Source of the DNA: Psychrobacillus antarcticus
GTDB taxonomy: Bacteria; Bacillota; Bacilli; Bacillales_A; Planococcaceae
Length of the DNA: 64,000 nucleotides
Direction: 5' to 3'
Assembly: GCF_029533155.1 (NCBI RefSeq)
Contig: NZ_JAIZDB010000009.1
Span: forward strand, 1-64,000
Numbering within the stretch: position 1 is the stretch's first letter; each line of letters starts with the position of its first letter. A program made the position numbers and the translations under genes. Below, piece by piece: positions 26,841 through 34,802 of the stretch. Under the pieces are notes generated by a model. The model made no database searches, was not told the origin of the DNA, and saw only the letters and a program-made list of their open reading frames with translations.

Positions 26841-27251
26841 AGCACAAGAAGTGGGAGCAACTCACATCATTAATAGCTTAGAAGAAAACCCAACAGAAGT
26901 TATTAATTCTGTTTATGGTGGGGTAGATATAGCTTATGAAGCAGAAGGAGTTCAACCAACATTAACTAGCGCTACTCAGGTAGATAAAAAGGGTGGACAA
27001 GTGATTATTATTGCAATATTCGGGAAACAAGCAGAAGTGGAAATGTTTTTAGTAGTAGCACACGAGATTAATATTGAAGGCTCACTTGCATATTGTCATA
27101 TTTTCCCTGTAATATGATTAGTAATGGTGTACTGGACGTTAAACAGATAGTAAATGATAGAATCCCATTAGATAGAATTATAGAAGATGGCTTAGAAAAA
27201 TTATTAGTAGATAAAACACAAGCAAAAATCTTAGTTAAAATTCACGATTAA
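26841..27251 (+). pseudogene. Remnant of a zinc-dependent alcohol/butanediol dehydrogenase
   Basis: The frame from AQEVGATHIINSLEENP to GGQVIIIAIFGKQAEVEM is the NAD-binding half of a medium-chain dehydrogenase. It stops at 27117, and the rest continues in another frame as VISNGVLDVKQIVNDRIPLD, then IIEDGLEKLLVDKTQAK to a TAA at 27251. The catalytic N-terminal half and its zinc ligands are absent, and a stretch between the two parts is missing. A 5'-truncated, frameshifted relic. Confidence 0.72.
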
Positions 27252-27303
27252 TTAAATGACAAGGTAGTTGCGGAGTTCTCAAAAAAATATAGGAAATACT
27301 AAA

Positions 27304-27340
27304 AAGGCAGGGGAAGCATATTCCTCTGCTTTATTATTGT
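27304..27340 (+). terminator. Terminator after the dehydrogenase remnant
   Basis: GCAGGGGAA and TTCCTCTGC pair around GCATA and are followed by TTTATTATT. It probably once served the intact dehydrogenase gene. Confidence 0.6.
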
Positions 27341-27463
27341 AATTACATTTTTTTAAAGGATTTGAAATTTGTATTTTAAACTTTATTTCTTCTCTAAAGT
27401 TCAAACACTAGAGAAATAAAGTAGATTAAAGAAGAGAGAGTAATGAAAACCATATAGAAATAC

Positions 27464-28129
27464 TTAAAACATCTTATCTTCAAATCGTTTTAAGTCATTA
27501 TTGAGTCCCATTGCTATTAGTATATCGCCTTCGAAGATAATGTCCGAAGGTGAAGGAGATACATTCATATTGTATTTTCCATTAATCGCCAAAATGGTGA
27601 TGCCAAATTTTACACGAACATTTAAATCCAACAATGACCGATTATGTATTGGAAGTGTTGCACGAATTTCAATAATACTATATTCATCAGACAGATTAAT
27701 ATAATCGAGTAATAAATCAGAAGACATAGACTGGGCTATTCTAATACCCATCTCTACTTCTGGGTGAATCACACGGTCAGCCCCAATTTTCTCTAAAACC
27801 TTTTGATGATAGACATTTTGTGCTTTCACCCATACAGCGGAAATACCGAATTCCTTAAGACTTAGAGTAGTAAGTACACTATCTTGTATATTTTCTCCAA
27901 TTGCGACGATGACATGGTCAAAGTTTCGTATACCAATTGATTTGAGGAACATCTCATCAGTTGAGTTTCCTTGAATTGCATGGGTTGAGTACTGAACAAA
28001 CTCCTCCACTCTAACTAAGTGCATATCAATAGCTAACACCTCATGTCCAAGTGAATGCAATTCTCTACAAACACTACCTCCAAATCTACCCAACCCAATT
28101 ACTGCAAATTGCTTTATTTGTTTAGACAT
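27464..28129 (-). CDS. ktrA: Ktr potassium channel regulatory subunit (KtrA/KtrC)
   Basis: A 221 aa cytoplasmic RCK protein that gates the KtrB-type channel. The RCK_N Rossmann motif FAVIGLGRFGGSV is at the start, with an acidic residue at the end of strand 2 (LAIDMH), and an RCK_C domain closes the protein. The latter is where c-di-AMP binds in homologues. The ATG at 28129 has GAGGG upstream. It lies 120 bases after ktrB on the same strand, so both fall under the riboswitch ahead of ktrB. Confidence 0.9.
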   Translation of the reverse strand: MSKQIKQFAVIGLGRFGGSVCRELHSLGHEVLAIDMHLVRVEEFVQYSTHAIQGNSTDEMFLKSIGIRNFDHVIVAIGENIQDSVLTTLSLKEFGISAVWVKAQNVYHQKVLEKIGADRVIHPEVEMGIRIAQSMSSDLLLDYINLSDEYSIIEIRATLPIHNRSLLDLNVRVKFGITILAINGKYNMNVSPSPSDIIFEGDILIAMGLNNDLKRFEDKMF

Positions 28130-28248
28130 TTCAAACACCCTCTCTTATCACTCTTCATCTAAATTCTATCTCTAGAAATTCTGAAATATATAATTAATAT
28201 GTATATCTATTGTTAATAAAAATAATAAGTAGCAAAAAAAATTGCTAC

Positions 28249-29571
28249 TTATCCAGTAAATACTTGGTCATATGGGTAGCGATAATGAACATTTTTGGGT
28301 TTCATAAGTATAAAAAACAAAGTTAAAGGACCAATTCGTCCAACAAACATAACTATGCATAGCAATACTTCTCCGATGTCGCTTATTTGGGCTGTGATTC
28401 CCATCGACAATCCAACTGTTCCGAAAGCTGATACCACTTCAAATGCCAGTGGTAGAAATGGAATATTTTCAGTGATTGTTAAAAGAAAGATAAATGAAAG
28501 GACGGTAAATAATGCAATTGTTGTAATAGCTAATGATCGTATTACTGTTTCTATACGAATAGACCGGCCAAATAGCTCTGGTTCGCTACGTTGTCGTAAG
28601 AAAGAGAATGTAGCTAGAACTATAACCATAAAAGTAGTTAGCTTAATTCCGGATGCAGTAGATGCACTCCCAGCTCCAATAAACATTAATATCATAGTGA
28701 AAAATATAGTCGAATCTTCCATATCACCATAGTTTATGGTATTAAATCCTGCAGTTCTAGGGGTTACTCCCTGAAAGTAGGAAGCGATGATTTTCTCGGA
28801 CAAAGGCATATTGCCAATGGTTGCTGCATTCCCGTATTCAAGTAAGAAAATTACTACTATAGCTACTCCATTAATAAGAATTGTCCCGATAATCATCATT
28901 TTGGTATGAAGTGACCATTGTTTGAAAGACTTCTTCTGTTGAACATCAACTATAACGGTAAAACCGATTCCTCCAAGAATAAATAGTGCTGAAAAAACTA
29001 AATTTACAATCGGATCATTTGCAAAACTGATTAAGTTATCTGGGAACAAGGCAAAACCAGCGTTATTAAATGCTGAAATTACATGAAATATACTTAAATA
29101 AAGCCCCTCTTTAAATCCAAATGAGGGTATCCAATATATTGTCATAATAAGAACTGCAAAGAGTTGAACAGATAAAACAAAAGTTAAAATTAGCTTTAGT
29201 AACTTTATAATTCCTCCTATTGAGTTTTGATTGAGTGACTCTTGCAAATAGATACGGTTTTGTAAACCTATTTTCTTCCTTAGGAGCATAAGTGTTGCCA
29301 CCGCGAATGTCATTAAACCTATCCCGCCACATTGGATAAGAATCATTAATATAACTTCCCCAAATACTGTCAATGTTGTACCTGGGTCAAAAACACTGAG
29401 TCCTGTAACTGTTGTTGCGGACGTTGCGACAAACAAAGCATCCGTCCATGAAATAGGTACTGTTGTAGCAAAAGGAAGTTTTAAACAAATTGTCCCTATA
29501 ATTATTAAGAACAAGAAACTCCCAGCATAAATAACAGGTGGTGAAATAGAAGTTTTTTTCTTTTTCGTCAT
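28249..29571 (-). CDS. ktrB: Ktr/Trk potassium channel membrane subunit (KtrB/KtrD)
   Basis: A 440 aa ion-conducting subunit of the TrkH/KtrB superfamily with eight membrane helices and four pore loops. The selectivity glycines are seen in TVTGLSVFD, FNNAGFALF, RTAGFNTIN and FGTVGLSMG. It imports potassium (with sodium coupling in relatives) and is gated by the RCK protein encoded next. GAGGAAGTGATC precedes the ATG. Control by c-di-AMP is indicated by the leader at 29617-29835. Confidence 0.92.
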   Translation of the reverse strand: MTKKKKTSISPPVIYAGSFLFLIIIGTICLKLPFATTVPISWTDALFVATSATTVTGLSVFDPGTTLTVFGEVILMILIQCGGIGLMTFAVATLMLLRKKIGLQNRIYLQESLNQNSIGGIIKLLKLILTFVLSVQLFAVLIMTIYWIPSFGFKEGLYLSIFHVISAFNNAGFALFPDNLISFANDPIVNLVFSALFILGGIGFTVIVDVQQKKSFKQWSLHTKMMIIGTILINGVAIVVIFLLEYGNAATIGNMPLSEKIIASYFQGVTPRTAGFNTINYGDMEDSTIFFTMILMFIGAGSASTASGIKLTTFMVIVLATFSFLRQRSEPELFGRSIRIETVIRSLAITTIALFTVLSFIFLLTITENIPFLPLAFEVVSAFGTVGLSMGITAQISDIGEVLLCIVMFVGRIGPLTLFFILMKPKNVHYRYPYDQVFTG

Positions 29572-29616
29572 AAGATCACTTCCTCGTTTTTAATTTACAA
29601 TGAAAATTATGTGAAT

Positions 29617-29660
29617 TAAAAAAAGTCCACAAAAGGCATCAAGAATAGCCTAGTGGACTT
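29617..29660 (-). terminator. Expression-platform terminator of the c-di-AMP riboswitch
   Basis: On the minus strand AGTCCAC and GTGGACT pair and are followed by TTTTTTT, between the aptamer and ktrB. It should form when the ligand is bound. Confidence 0.82.
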
Positions 29661-29674
29661 CTAACATTCTCACT

Positions 29675-29835
29675 AGTTCAAATTCCTCTCTCATAACGCT
29701 TACGGAGTTAGCTGTCGGGTTTAGGCTAAAAGAGTAGCCTTACATACAAATTGTACGATTCACCCCAAGCGGCCGAGAAGCCACGAATAACTGGGTCCTC
29801 CGATCCAAATGGATTAAGCGATTTAGAAACATGAA
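29675..29835 (-). promoter_or_regulatory. c-di-AMP riboswitch (ydaO/yuaA class) upstream of ktrB
   Basis: The minus strand shows the conserved blocks of the ydaO motif: GGATCGGAGGACCCA, then CTTGGGGTGAATC, then CCCGACAGCTAACTCCGTAAGCG. A terminator follows before the potassium channel gene. In this class c-di-AMP binding turns expression off, and yuaA (ktrA) is a classical target. Boundaries approximate. Confidence 0.9.
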
Positions 29836-30064
29836 ACTGAGAGTAATAATACTCCTATCTTTTCACTTTGTACATACTTAATTTTGCGACTGGTCTTGTT
29901 CTTTTTCGTTGCAATTCTCGCGATTGAGCAATGAAAAATATAAATGACAAATATAGTACATTAGTTATCAAATATGCATAAAACCATTTTCCGTTTAGTA
30001 GGAAGAACGTTCCTGAAACAGTTACATATGATAATACGATAAATCAGTGAAGGGAGAGAAGAGA

Positions 30065-30841
30065 ATGTACTATAACCCTTATGGGTATCCACATCAAAAT
30101 CCTTACTATAATAATTATTCGCAAATGCATAATTATGCTGCGAACCCGAATCATGCCTCAAATAATAATCATAGAATAATGTTAAGAGATTATGGACCGA
30201 GCCCATTTGTCTTTAATATTAATGAAGCGTCGAAACAAAACAATACGTATCGTACTAGTATATGGACTGGAGAACATTTTCAGGTTACATTAATGAGTCT
30301 GAATCCCGGAGAAGATATTGGATTAGAAATGCATCCTAATGTTGACCAATTTTTACGTATTGAACAGGGGCAGGGAATTACTCAAATGGGCAGGACAAAA
30401 GATAATTTAAACTTTACAAGAAATGTATTTGATGATTGGGCTATTATAATACCTGCTGGAACATGGCATAATTTAACCAATACAGGTAACATTCCATTAA
30501 AGCTTTATTCGATATATGCTCCGCCTAACCATCCGTTTGGTACTGTTCATCCTACGAAAGCAGATGCGATGGCTCCGAAACAAAATAAGGATCATAGCAA
30601 GGGAAATACAGTTATTTCTGGGAAGACTCCAGATGAATGGGTACGGCACACGGAATTTTTGGTAAATGAAGGATTAGAGGATGTTAAAAGAGGAGTAAAT
30701 GCTACGCATATCCTTCAAGAATTTATTCTAATGGGAGTTCTTGTAGGAAAAGGTTATTCTCCTGAAAAAGCATATGAGATGGTGGAAGAATGGGAAAGGA
30801 CTGGGGAATCTAAACTTCTTCAGCAAAGCAAAAATATGTAA
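30065..30841 (+). CDS. Cupin-domain protein with Asn/Tyr-rich N-terminus
   Basis: A 258 aa protein. The first 40 residues are rich in Tyr, Asn, Pro and His (YYNPYGYPHQNPYYNNYSQM), then a cupin domain contains GLEMHPNVDQFLRIEQGQG and IIPAGTWHNLTNTG, the two cupin motifs with candidate metal ligands. The C-terminus is helical. The low-complexity start is common in spore-coat-associated proteins of Bacillales, but there is no direct evidence for that here. The ATG at 30065 follows GGGAGAG; six upstream codons are open. Confidence 0.78.
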   Translation: MYYNPYGYPHQNPYYNNYSQMHNYAANPNHASNNNHRIMLRDYGPSPFVFNINEASKQNNTYRTSIWTGEHFQVTLMSLNPGEDIGLEMHPNVDQFLRIEQGQGITQMGRTKDNLNFTRNVFDDWAIIIPAGTWHNLTNTGNIPLKLYSIYAPPNHPFGTVHPTKADAMAPKQNKDHSKGNTVISGKTPDEWVRHTEFLVNEGLEDVKRGVNATHILQEFILMGVLVGKGYSPEKAYEMVEEWERTGESKLLQQSKNM

Positions 30842-30907
30842 TATATATAGCTATTAGATGGATAGGAATTGTTTCACCTGTGAAAATTAAATCATTCTCT
30901 TTTAAAC

Positions 30908-30941
30908 AAAACAGTGTGAAGCAGATGCTTCACACTGTTTT
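30908..30941. terminator. Bidirectional terminator, perfect palindrome
   Basis: AAAACAGTGTGAAGCA and its exact reverse complement flank a two-base loop. It serves the cupin gene on one strand and the EamA gene on the other. Confidence 0.92.
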
Positions 30942-31833
30942 AGTTATTTAGCTGTTTTAACCTTTTTGGTAATTTCATTGATTTATTTTCGCTAATAAAT
31001 GTTGAACCTAAAAGCAATACGCCACCTATCATTTGTACAATTGTCATTTGTTCTTGCAAGATCAGAGCAGAAATCACTAATGATGTGATAGGGTCTGCAT
31101 AGCTTAGTGTAGCGATGCTTTGCCCTTTTAACTTTTGCATACCTGAGAAGAATAACAAGAATCCAATACCTGTGTGTACAATCCCTATTATTAATATAAA
31201 TGGAATGGAAGAACTTGAAACTTCGAGTATTCCGGAACCCTCCGTAAATAAAACATAAGGCATTAGAAGTATGGTCGCTATACCGAGTTGAAGTAATGTA
31301 GTTTCTAGCCCATCCATGTTTTTGATAAACTTATTCAGCAGCATTAATGAAGCATAAAGTACAGCTGCCATTAATCCGTAACCAATGCCAATTAAATCAT
31401 CGAAACCAGATGAACTTGCACCACCATTGCCAACAATGAATAACATACCTAGCATGGCTACAGCAATGCAGATTACTTTCTTAGCTGATAATTTTTCCTT
31501 GAGTACAAGGGGTGAAAGTATCAGGACAATTACAGGTGCAAAATAATAACTTAATGTTGCGTTAGAAATTGTTGTATGTTTGTATGCTTGGAACAGAAAA
31601 ATCCAATTTCCACCCAATGCAATACTTGATAGTATTAATACTAGAGCATTTACTTTAACCACTGCCCATGAAATTTTCTTTTTCATCATGAACAGAACTG
31701 TCGTTAAAAATAAACTACCAATTAAACCGCGTATTAAAGCTATTTCACTTGAAGATAGATCAATGTATCTTACAAAGACACCAATAGTACCGAAGATCAT
31801 CATTGATAATAAGAACTGAATGTTAGATTTCAT
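30940..31833 (-). CDS. EamA/DMT-family transporter
   Basis: A 297 aa drug/metabolite transporter with ten predicted helices in two EamA repeats. The first repeat contains GTIGVFVRYIDLSSSEIALI and the second ends SYADPITSLVISALILQEQM, typical of the family. Probably a metabolite or amino-acid exporter; the substrate is unknown. It stands alone on the minus strand. Confidence 0.88.
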   Translation of the reverse strand: MKSNIQFLLSMMIFGTIGVFVRYIDLSSSEIALIRGLIGSLFLTTVLFMMKKKISWAVVKVNALVLILSSIALGGNWIFLFQAYKHTTISNATLSYYFAPVIVLILSPLVLKEKLSAKKVICIAVAMLGMLFIVGNGGASSSGFDDLIGIGYGLMAAVLYASLMLLNKFIKNMDGLETTLLQLGIATILLMPYVLFTEGSGILEVSSSSIPFILIIGIVHTGIGFLLFFSGMQKLKGQSIATLSYADPITSLVISALILQEQMTIVQMIGGVLLLGSTFISENKSMKLPKRLKQLNN

Positions 31834-32228
31834 TGTCTACTCCTTTGAATCTGCGAAAGAGTTAATATTTTCGCAAATTATTAATCTGTTATTCATATAA
31901 AATTATTTAGTGTGAATTGAGTTGTTAGAGTATACGGTAGTGATGTTGAAAATTAATTCCAAATGTATTGATATATATTTGATAATGTCATGATAATTCC
32001 CCGTCTATGAACTTATTATACTCAATAAAATAATATTTGACTAACAGGTAAAGTAACAAACATAAAGTAAATTATAATTACCTTGGAGACATTTCACAGC
32101 TTATTTTTGTGCATTTCCTTTAGACCGCTATGTTATGATATTTTCATCATAGCTTACAGGTACAAGGGTATTTTTTTATACGAAATCATTTCCTTGATAC
32201 ATATGTTTTTCTTTTAAAGAAAAACAAA
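31834..32228. other. Intergenic region, no gene seen
   Basis: About 400 bases between EamA and the next minus-strand gene. All frames are broken, and I see no RNA motif or long repeat. It probably carries the EamA promoter. Confidence 0.5.
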
Positions 32229-32252
32229 AACTATAGAGAGAACTCTATAGTT
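32229..32252 (-). terminator. Terminator of the 76-aa hydrophilic gene
   Basis: AACTATAGAG and CTCTATAGTT pair around a four-base loop; on the minus strand a T-rich run follows. Confidence 0.75.
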
Positions 32253-32264
32253 GACGTTTACTAA

Positions 32265-32495
32265 TTATTTCTCTACTTTTTTACCTTTTGTTAGTTTCGC
32301 GAATGCTTGCATTTCTTTATCTGGCTTCGGTAGATAATTGTATGGATTTCCTTCCTGTCCAAACTCCTCTTTCGCCTCAAATTGAATGCCCAAATTTGCC
32401 CCAGCAGTTGAGGTAGGGTTATTAATAATATTTTCTTTATCACCATCAACATGTGGAGTCGCATTCACATGTCGATTGTCACTTCTTCGTGGCAT
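32265..32495 (-). CDS. Small hydrophilic protein, 76 aa, unknown
   Basis: A soluble, charged protein beginning MPRRSDNRHVNATPHVDGDK and ending in a lysine-rich tail. It is low in hydrophobic residues and probably disordered, reminiscent of small spore-associated proteins, but no family is recognised. AGGAGATAATGTA precedes the ATG and a terminator follows, so it is very likely expressed. Confidence 0.6.
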   Translation of the reverse strand: MPRRSDNRHVNATPHVDGDKENIINNPTSTAGANLGIQFEAKEEFGQEGNPYNYLPKPDKEMQAFAKLTKGKKVEK

Positions 32496-32739
32496 TACAT
32501 TATCTCCTTTGTTGTTAATATCACTAAGTAGAGGATGTTCTATTCGAGATTTGGGTTTTCATCGGATTTACATGTGGGAAATTTATTTAATTGAATCAAT
32601 TTCATCATGCATTTCAACAAGCATCTGGGCATCGGATTAGAATAGTACCGACTACTCTTTTGAATGAAGACCCTTACGTATTTTGATCCAGCCCTCTGTT
32701 TCTATAAGTGAGGTCACTGAAAAAGTCCATTTAAAGAGA

Positions 32740-32777
32740 AAAGAAGCAAACGACCAAGGTAGGCTGTTAGCTTCTTT
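32740..32777. terminator. Hairpin between the 76-aa gene and the nucleoside transporter
   Basis: AAAGAAGC and GCTTCTTT pair across a loop of about 22 bases, with T-rich sequence after it. The rest of 32496-32876 holds no gene that I can support. The short minus-strand reading VTSLIETEGWIKIRKGLHSK there may be a gene relic, but I cannot assign it. Confidence 0.5.
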
Positions 32778-32876
32778 TGTTGATTTCATATAAATTTTCC
32801 AATACCTTCAATTAGGATGGTGAACTGTTCCATTGTTTTTATAACGAAACTGCAAAAGCTGTCATCACTAGAATGT

Positions 32877-34070
32877 TTACCAAACGAATAATCCCACAAG
32901 CATCGCACTTAACAGAGATACTGCCATTCCGCTGACCAAAAGTTTCCATACATTTTTACCGATAATTTTTGAACGTTCTTCACCTAAAGTGGAGTTATAT
33001 GTTCCATAAATCATACCGATTGTACTGAAATTAGCGAATGAGGTCAAGAAAGTAACTGCAACTGCAACCGTATGTGGATTTAAATCATTAAGATGGTTTT
33101 TTAAGTCCATCATGGCCACGAATTCGTTTGTTGAGAGTTTAATCCCCATTAACGAAGCAACATACGAAGCATCTTGAACACCTAATCCAAGTAAGACGGC
33201 AAATGGGAAGAAAATGACGCCGAAAATCTTTTCGATTGTCAAACCATTTATAAAGAAACCTAGAATCCCATTAAGAGCGGTCGTTAATGCGACATATCCG
33301 ATTACCATCGCTAAAATTACAATGACCATTTTCATACCAACTAGCATACTGTTTGAGATGGTAGAAAAGAAATCTTGACGTTCTTCTTTAGGGGGAACGT
33401 AAACAATATCGTCTTTTTTGCTAACCTCTATAGGATTTAAAATACTTGCCAGTAAGAGGGCATTTAAGCAGTTTAACGGGATTGCTGCAAACACGTACTC
33501 GGCAGGAACCATAGTTAGATATGCCCCAATAATTGAACCACTGACACTGCTCATGCTCATGATGCCGAAAGTTAATAAGCGATTGTCTTTTAGAACTACC
33601 AACTGTTGACGGATAACAGCTAGAGCTTCCGTATTTCCAAGGAACATCATTTGGATCGAGAAGAAACTCTCCAGTTTTGGCAATCCCGAAATTTTGGAAA
33701 TGACCCAGCCTACTTTATCAATGATCCAGTTCATAATTCCAAAATAAGATAAGATATCGAAGAAAGTCACAATGAAAACAATAGGCAGTAGGGCGCTAAA
33801 GAAGAAATCTACTGATTCGTTCGCCATCACAGAAGGAAAGGCAAAGGAGATTCCTGCATTGGCGGATGAGACCAACCATGTAAAGAAGGAAGCAATTTTA
33901 TTAATCGTCCATGTCCCTATTGTGGTTGATAACATAAACCAGGTAATAACTAATTCAGCAATGAGCAAGCTGAGAATAGAGCGCCATTTAATTTTCCGTT
34001 TATCAGGTGAACAAAGGTAAATGAGACCGAGGACAACAAATATGCCCAGTATATTTATTAAAAAAAACAT
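32877..34070 (-). CDS. Concentrative nucleoside transporter (NupC family)
   Basis: A 397 aa CNT-family nucleoside:cation symporter. Diagnostic features are the helical hairpin region with MMFLGNTEALAVIRQ and the later NFSTIGMIYGTYNS. B. subtilis has three such proteins, and I cannot say which is orthologous. The ATG at 34070 (MFFLINILGIFVV) has GGAGTTG upstream and matches the usual N-terminus. An earlier in-frame ATG at 34118 overlaps a leader hairpin. Confidence 0.88.
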   Translation of the reverse strand: MFFLINILGIFVVLGLIYLCSPDKRKIKWRSILSLLIAELVITWFMLSTTIGTWTINKIASFFTWLVSSANAGISFAFPSVMANESVDFFFSALLPIVFIVTFFDILSYFGIMNWIIDKVGWVISKISGLPKLESFFSIQMMFLGNTEALAVIRQQLVVLKDNRLLTFGIMSMSSVSGSIIGAYLTMVPAEYVFAAIPLNCLNALLLASILNPIEVSKKDDIVYVPPKEERQDFFSTISNSMLVGMKMVIVILAMVIGYVALTTALNGILGFFINGLTIEKIFGVIFFPFAVLLGLGVQDASYVASLMGIKLSTNEFVAMMDLKNHLNDLNPHTVAVAVTFLTSFANFSTIGMIYGTYNSTLGEERSKIIGKNVWKLLVSGMAVSLLSAMLVGLFVW

Positions 34071-34103
34071 ATAATCAACTCCATCTTTATTTTTCCCAAA
34101 AAT

Positions 34104-34166
34104 AAAACTCTTATTCATTCACACCTTCAGCCACCAGACAGAAAGCATGAATAAATAAGAGTTTTT
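34104..34166 (-). promoter_or_regulatory. Leader hairpin upstream of the nucleoside transporter
   Basis: On the minus strand AAAACTCTTATTTATTC pairs with GAATGAATAAGAGTTTT across a loop of about 28 bases and is followed by ATTTTT, some 35 bases before the gene start. It looks like a terminator placed in the leader, so an attenuator is possible; no known aptamer is recognised. Confidence 0.5.
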
Positions 34167-34217
34167 AGACAGGATGGATTAAATATCGATCTTTATGTAG
34201 GAAAAGATCCAATCGAT

Positions 34218-34472
34218 TTATCTTAACTCATTCTTCTCTTTTTTCTCATTTCCATGTAGTCCGACATTTTTAGCGGCTGCCAGGTAGAAACTATCAGACC
34301 AATTTAAACTGATATTATACAAGGATATTAATTTAAGTTCTATTTCTTTGGAATAGTGACCAGTATATACTACAGTTTGGAACGAAACAATATAAATGAA
34401 TAATGTTGTAATATTACTAATTATAGTAATAATGAGTGAAATAAAATCAAAAGAGGTAGAGAATTCCGTCAT
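34218..34472 (-). CDS. Doubtful small ORF, 84 aa
   Basis: An open frame with one hydrophobic stretch (ISLIITIISNITTLFIYIVS) and a charged tail, in the gap between the transporter and the argS leader. There is no clear ribosome site before the ATG and no family resemblance. May be chance; listed because nothing else explains the region. Confidence 0.2.
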   Translation of the reverse strand: MTEFSTSFDFISLIITIISNITTLFIYIVSFQTVVYTGHYSKEIELKLISLYNISLNWSDSFYLAAAKNVGLHGNEKKEKNELR

Positions 34473-34502
34473 GTATTTCTTTTTAACAGAGGAAATTTGA
34501 TA

Positions 34503-34531
34503 TTGACAATTGACTGAATTTTTCGTACGAT
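34503..34531 (+). promoter_or_regulatory. Sigma-A promoter of the argS leader
   Basis: TTGACA, 17 bases, TACGAT, placed just before the T-box Stem I. Confidence 0.6.
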
Positions 34532-34544
34532 ATGTAAAATCATC

Positions 34545-34786
34545 ATGTTAAATTCGTTGAAGAAGAGAGTAGTCGATACGGAGATGGGAAGCGAGTTAGG
34601 GACGGTGTGAGCCTAATACACGAAGAATCGATGAAGCGCACTTTGGAGAAATGTCCTGAAAGTCTAGTAGGGAACATCGGGGAAGACACCTCGTTACGAA
34701 CGGAAAAGCGGTCACATTTGTGGCAACTAGAGTGGTACCACGGGAATTTTAGCTCTCGTCTCTTATATAGAGACGAGGGCTTTTTA
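34545..34786 (+). promoter_or_regulatory. T-box leader of argS (tRNA-Arg sensor)
   Basis: The T-box AGAGTGGTACCACG is at 34729-34742. The terminator AGCTCTCGTCTC/GAGACGAGGGCT with TTTTT is at 34751-34786. In the specifier region GATGAAG-CGC-ACTTTGG, CGC is an arginine codon in the expected place. The T-box reads uncharged tRNA-Arg and lets transcription into argS proceed. Confidence 0.9.
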
Positions 34787-34802
34787 TATTGGAGGAGAAA
34801 AC

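Noticed and set aside
32386-32640. Plus-strand ORF of 84 codons
   Set aside because: Antisense to the 76-aa gene, which has a good ribosome site and terminator.
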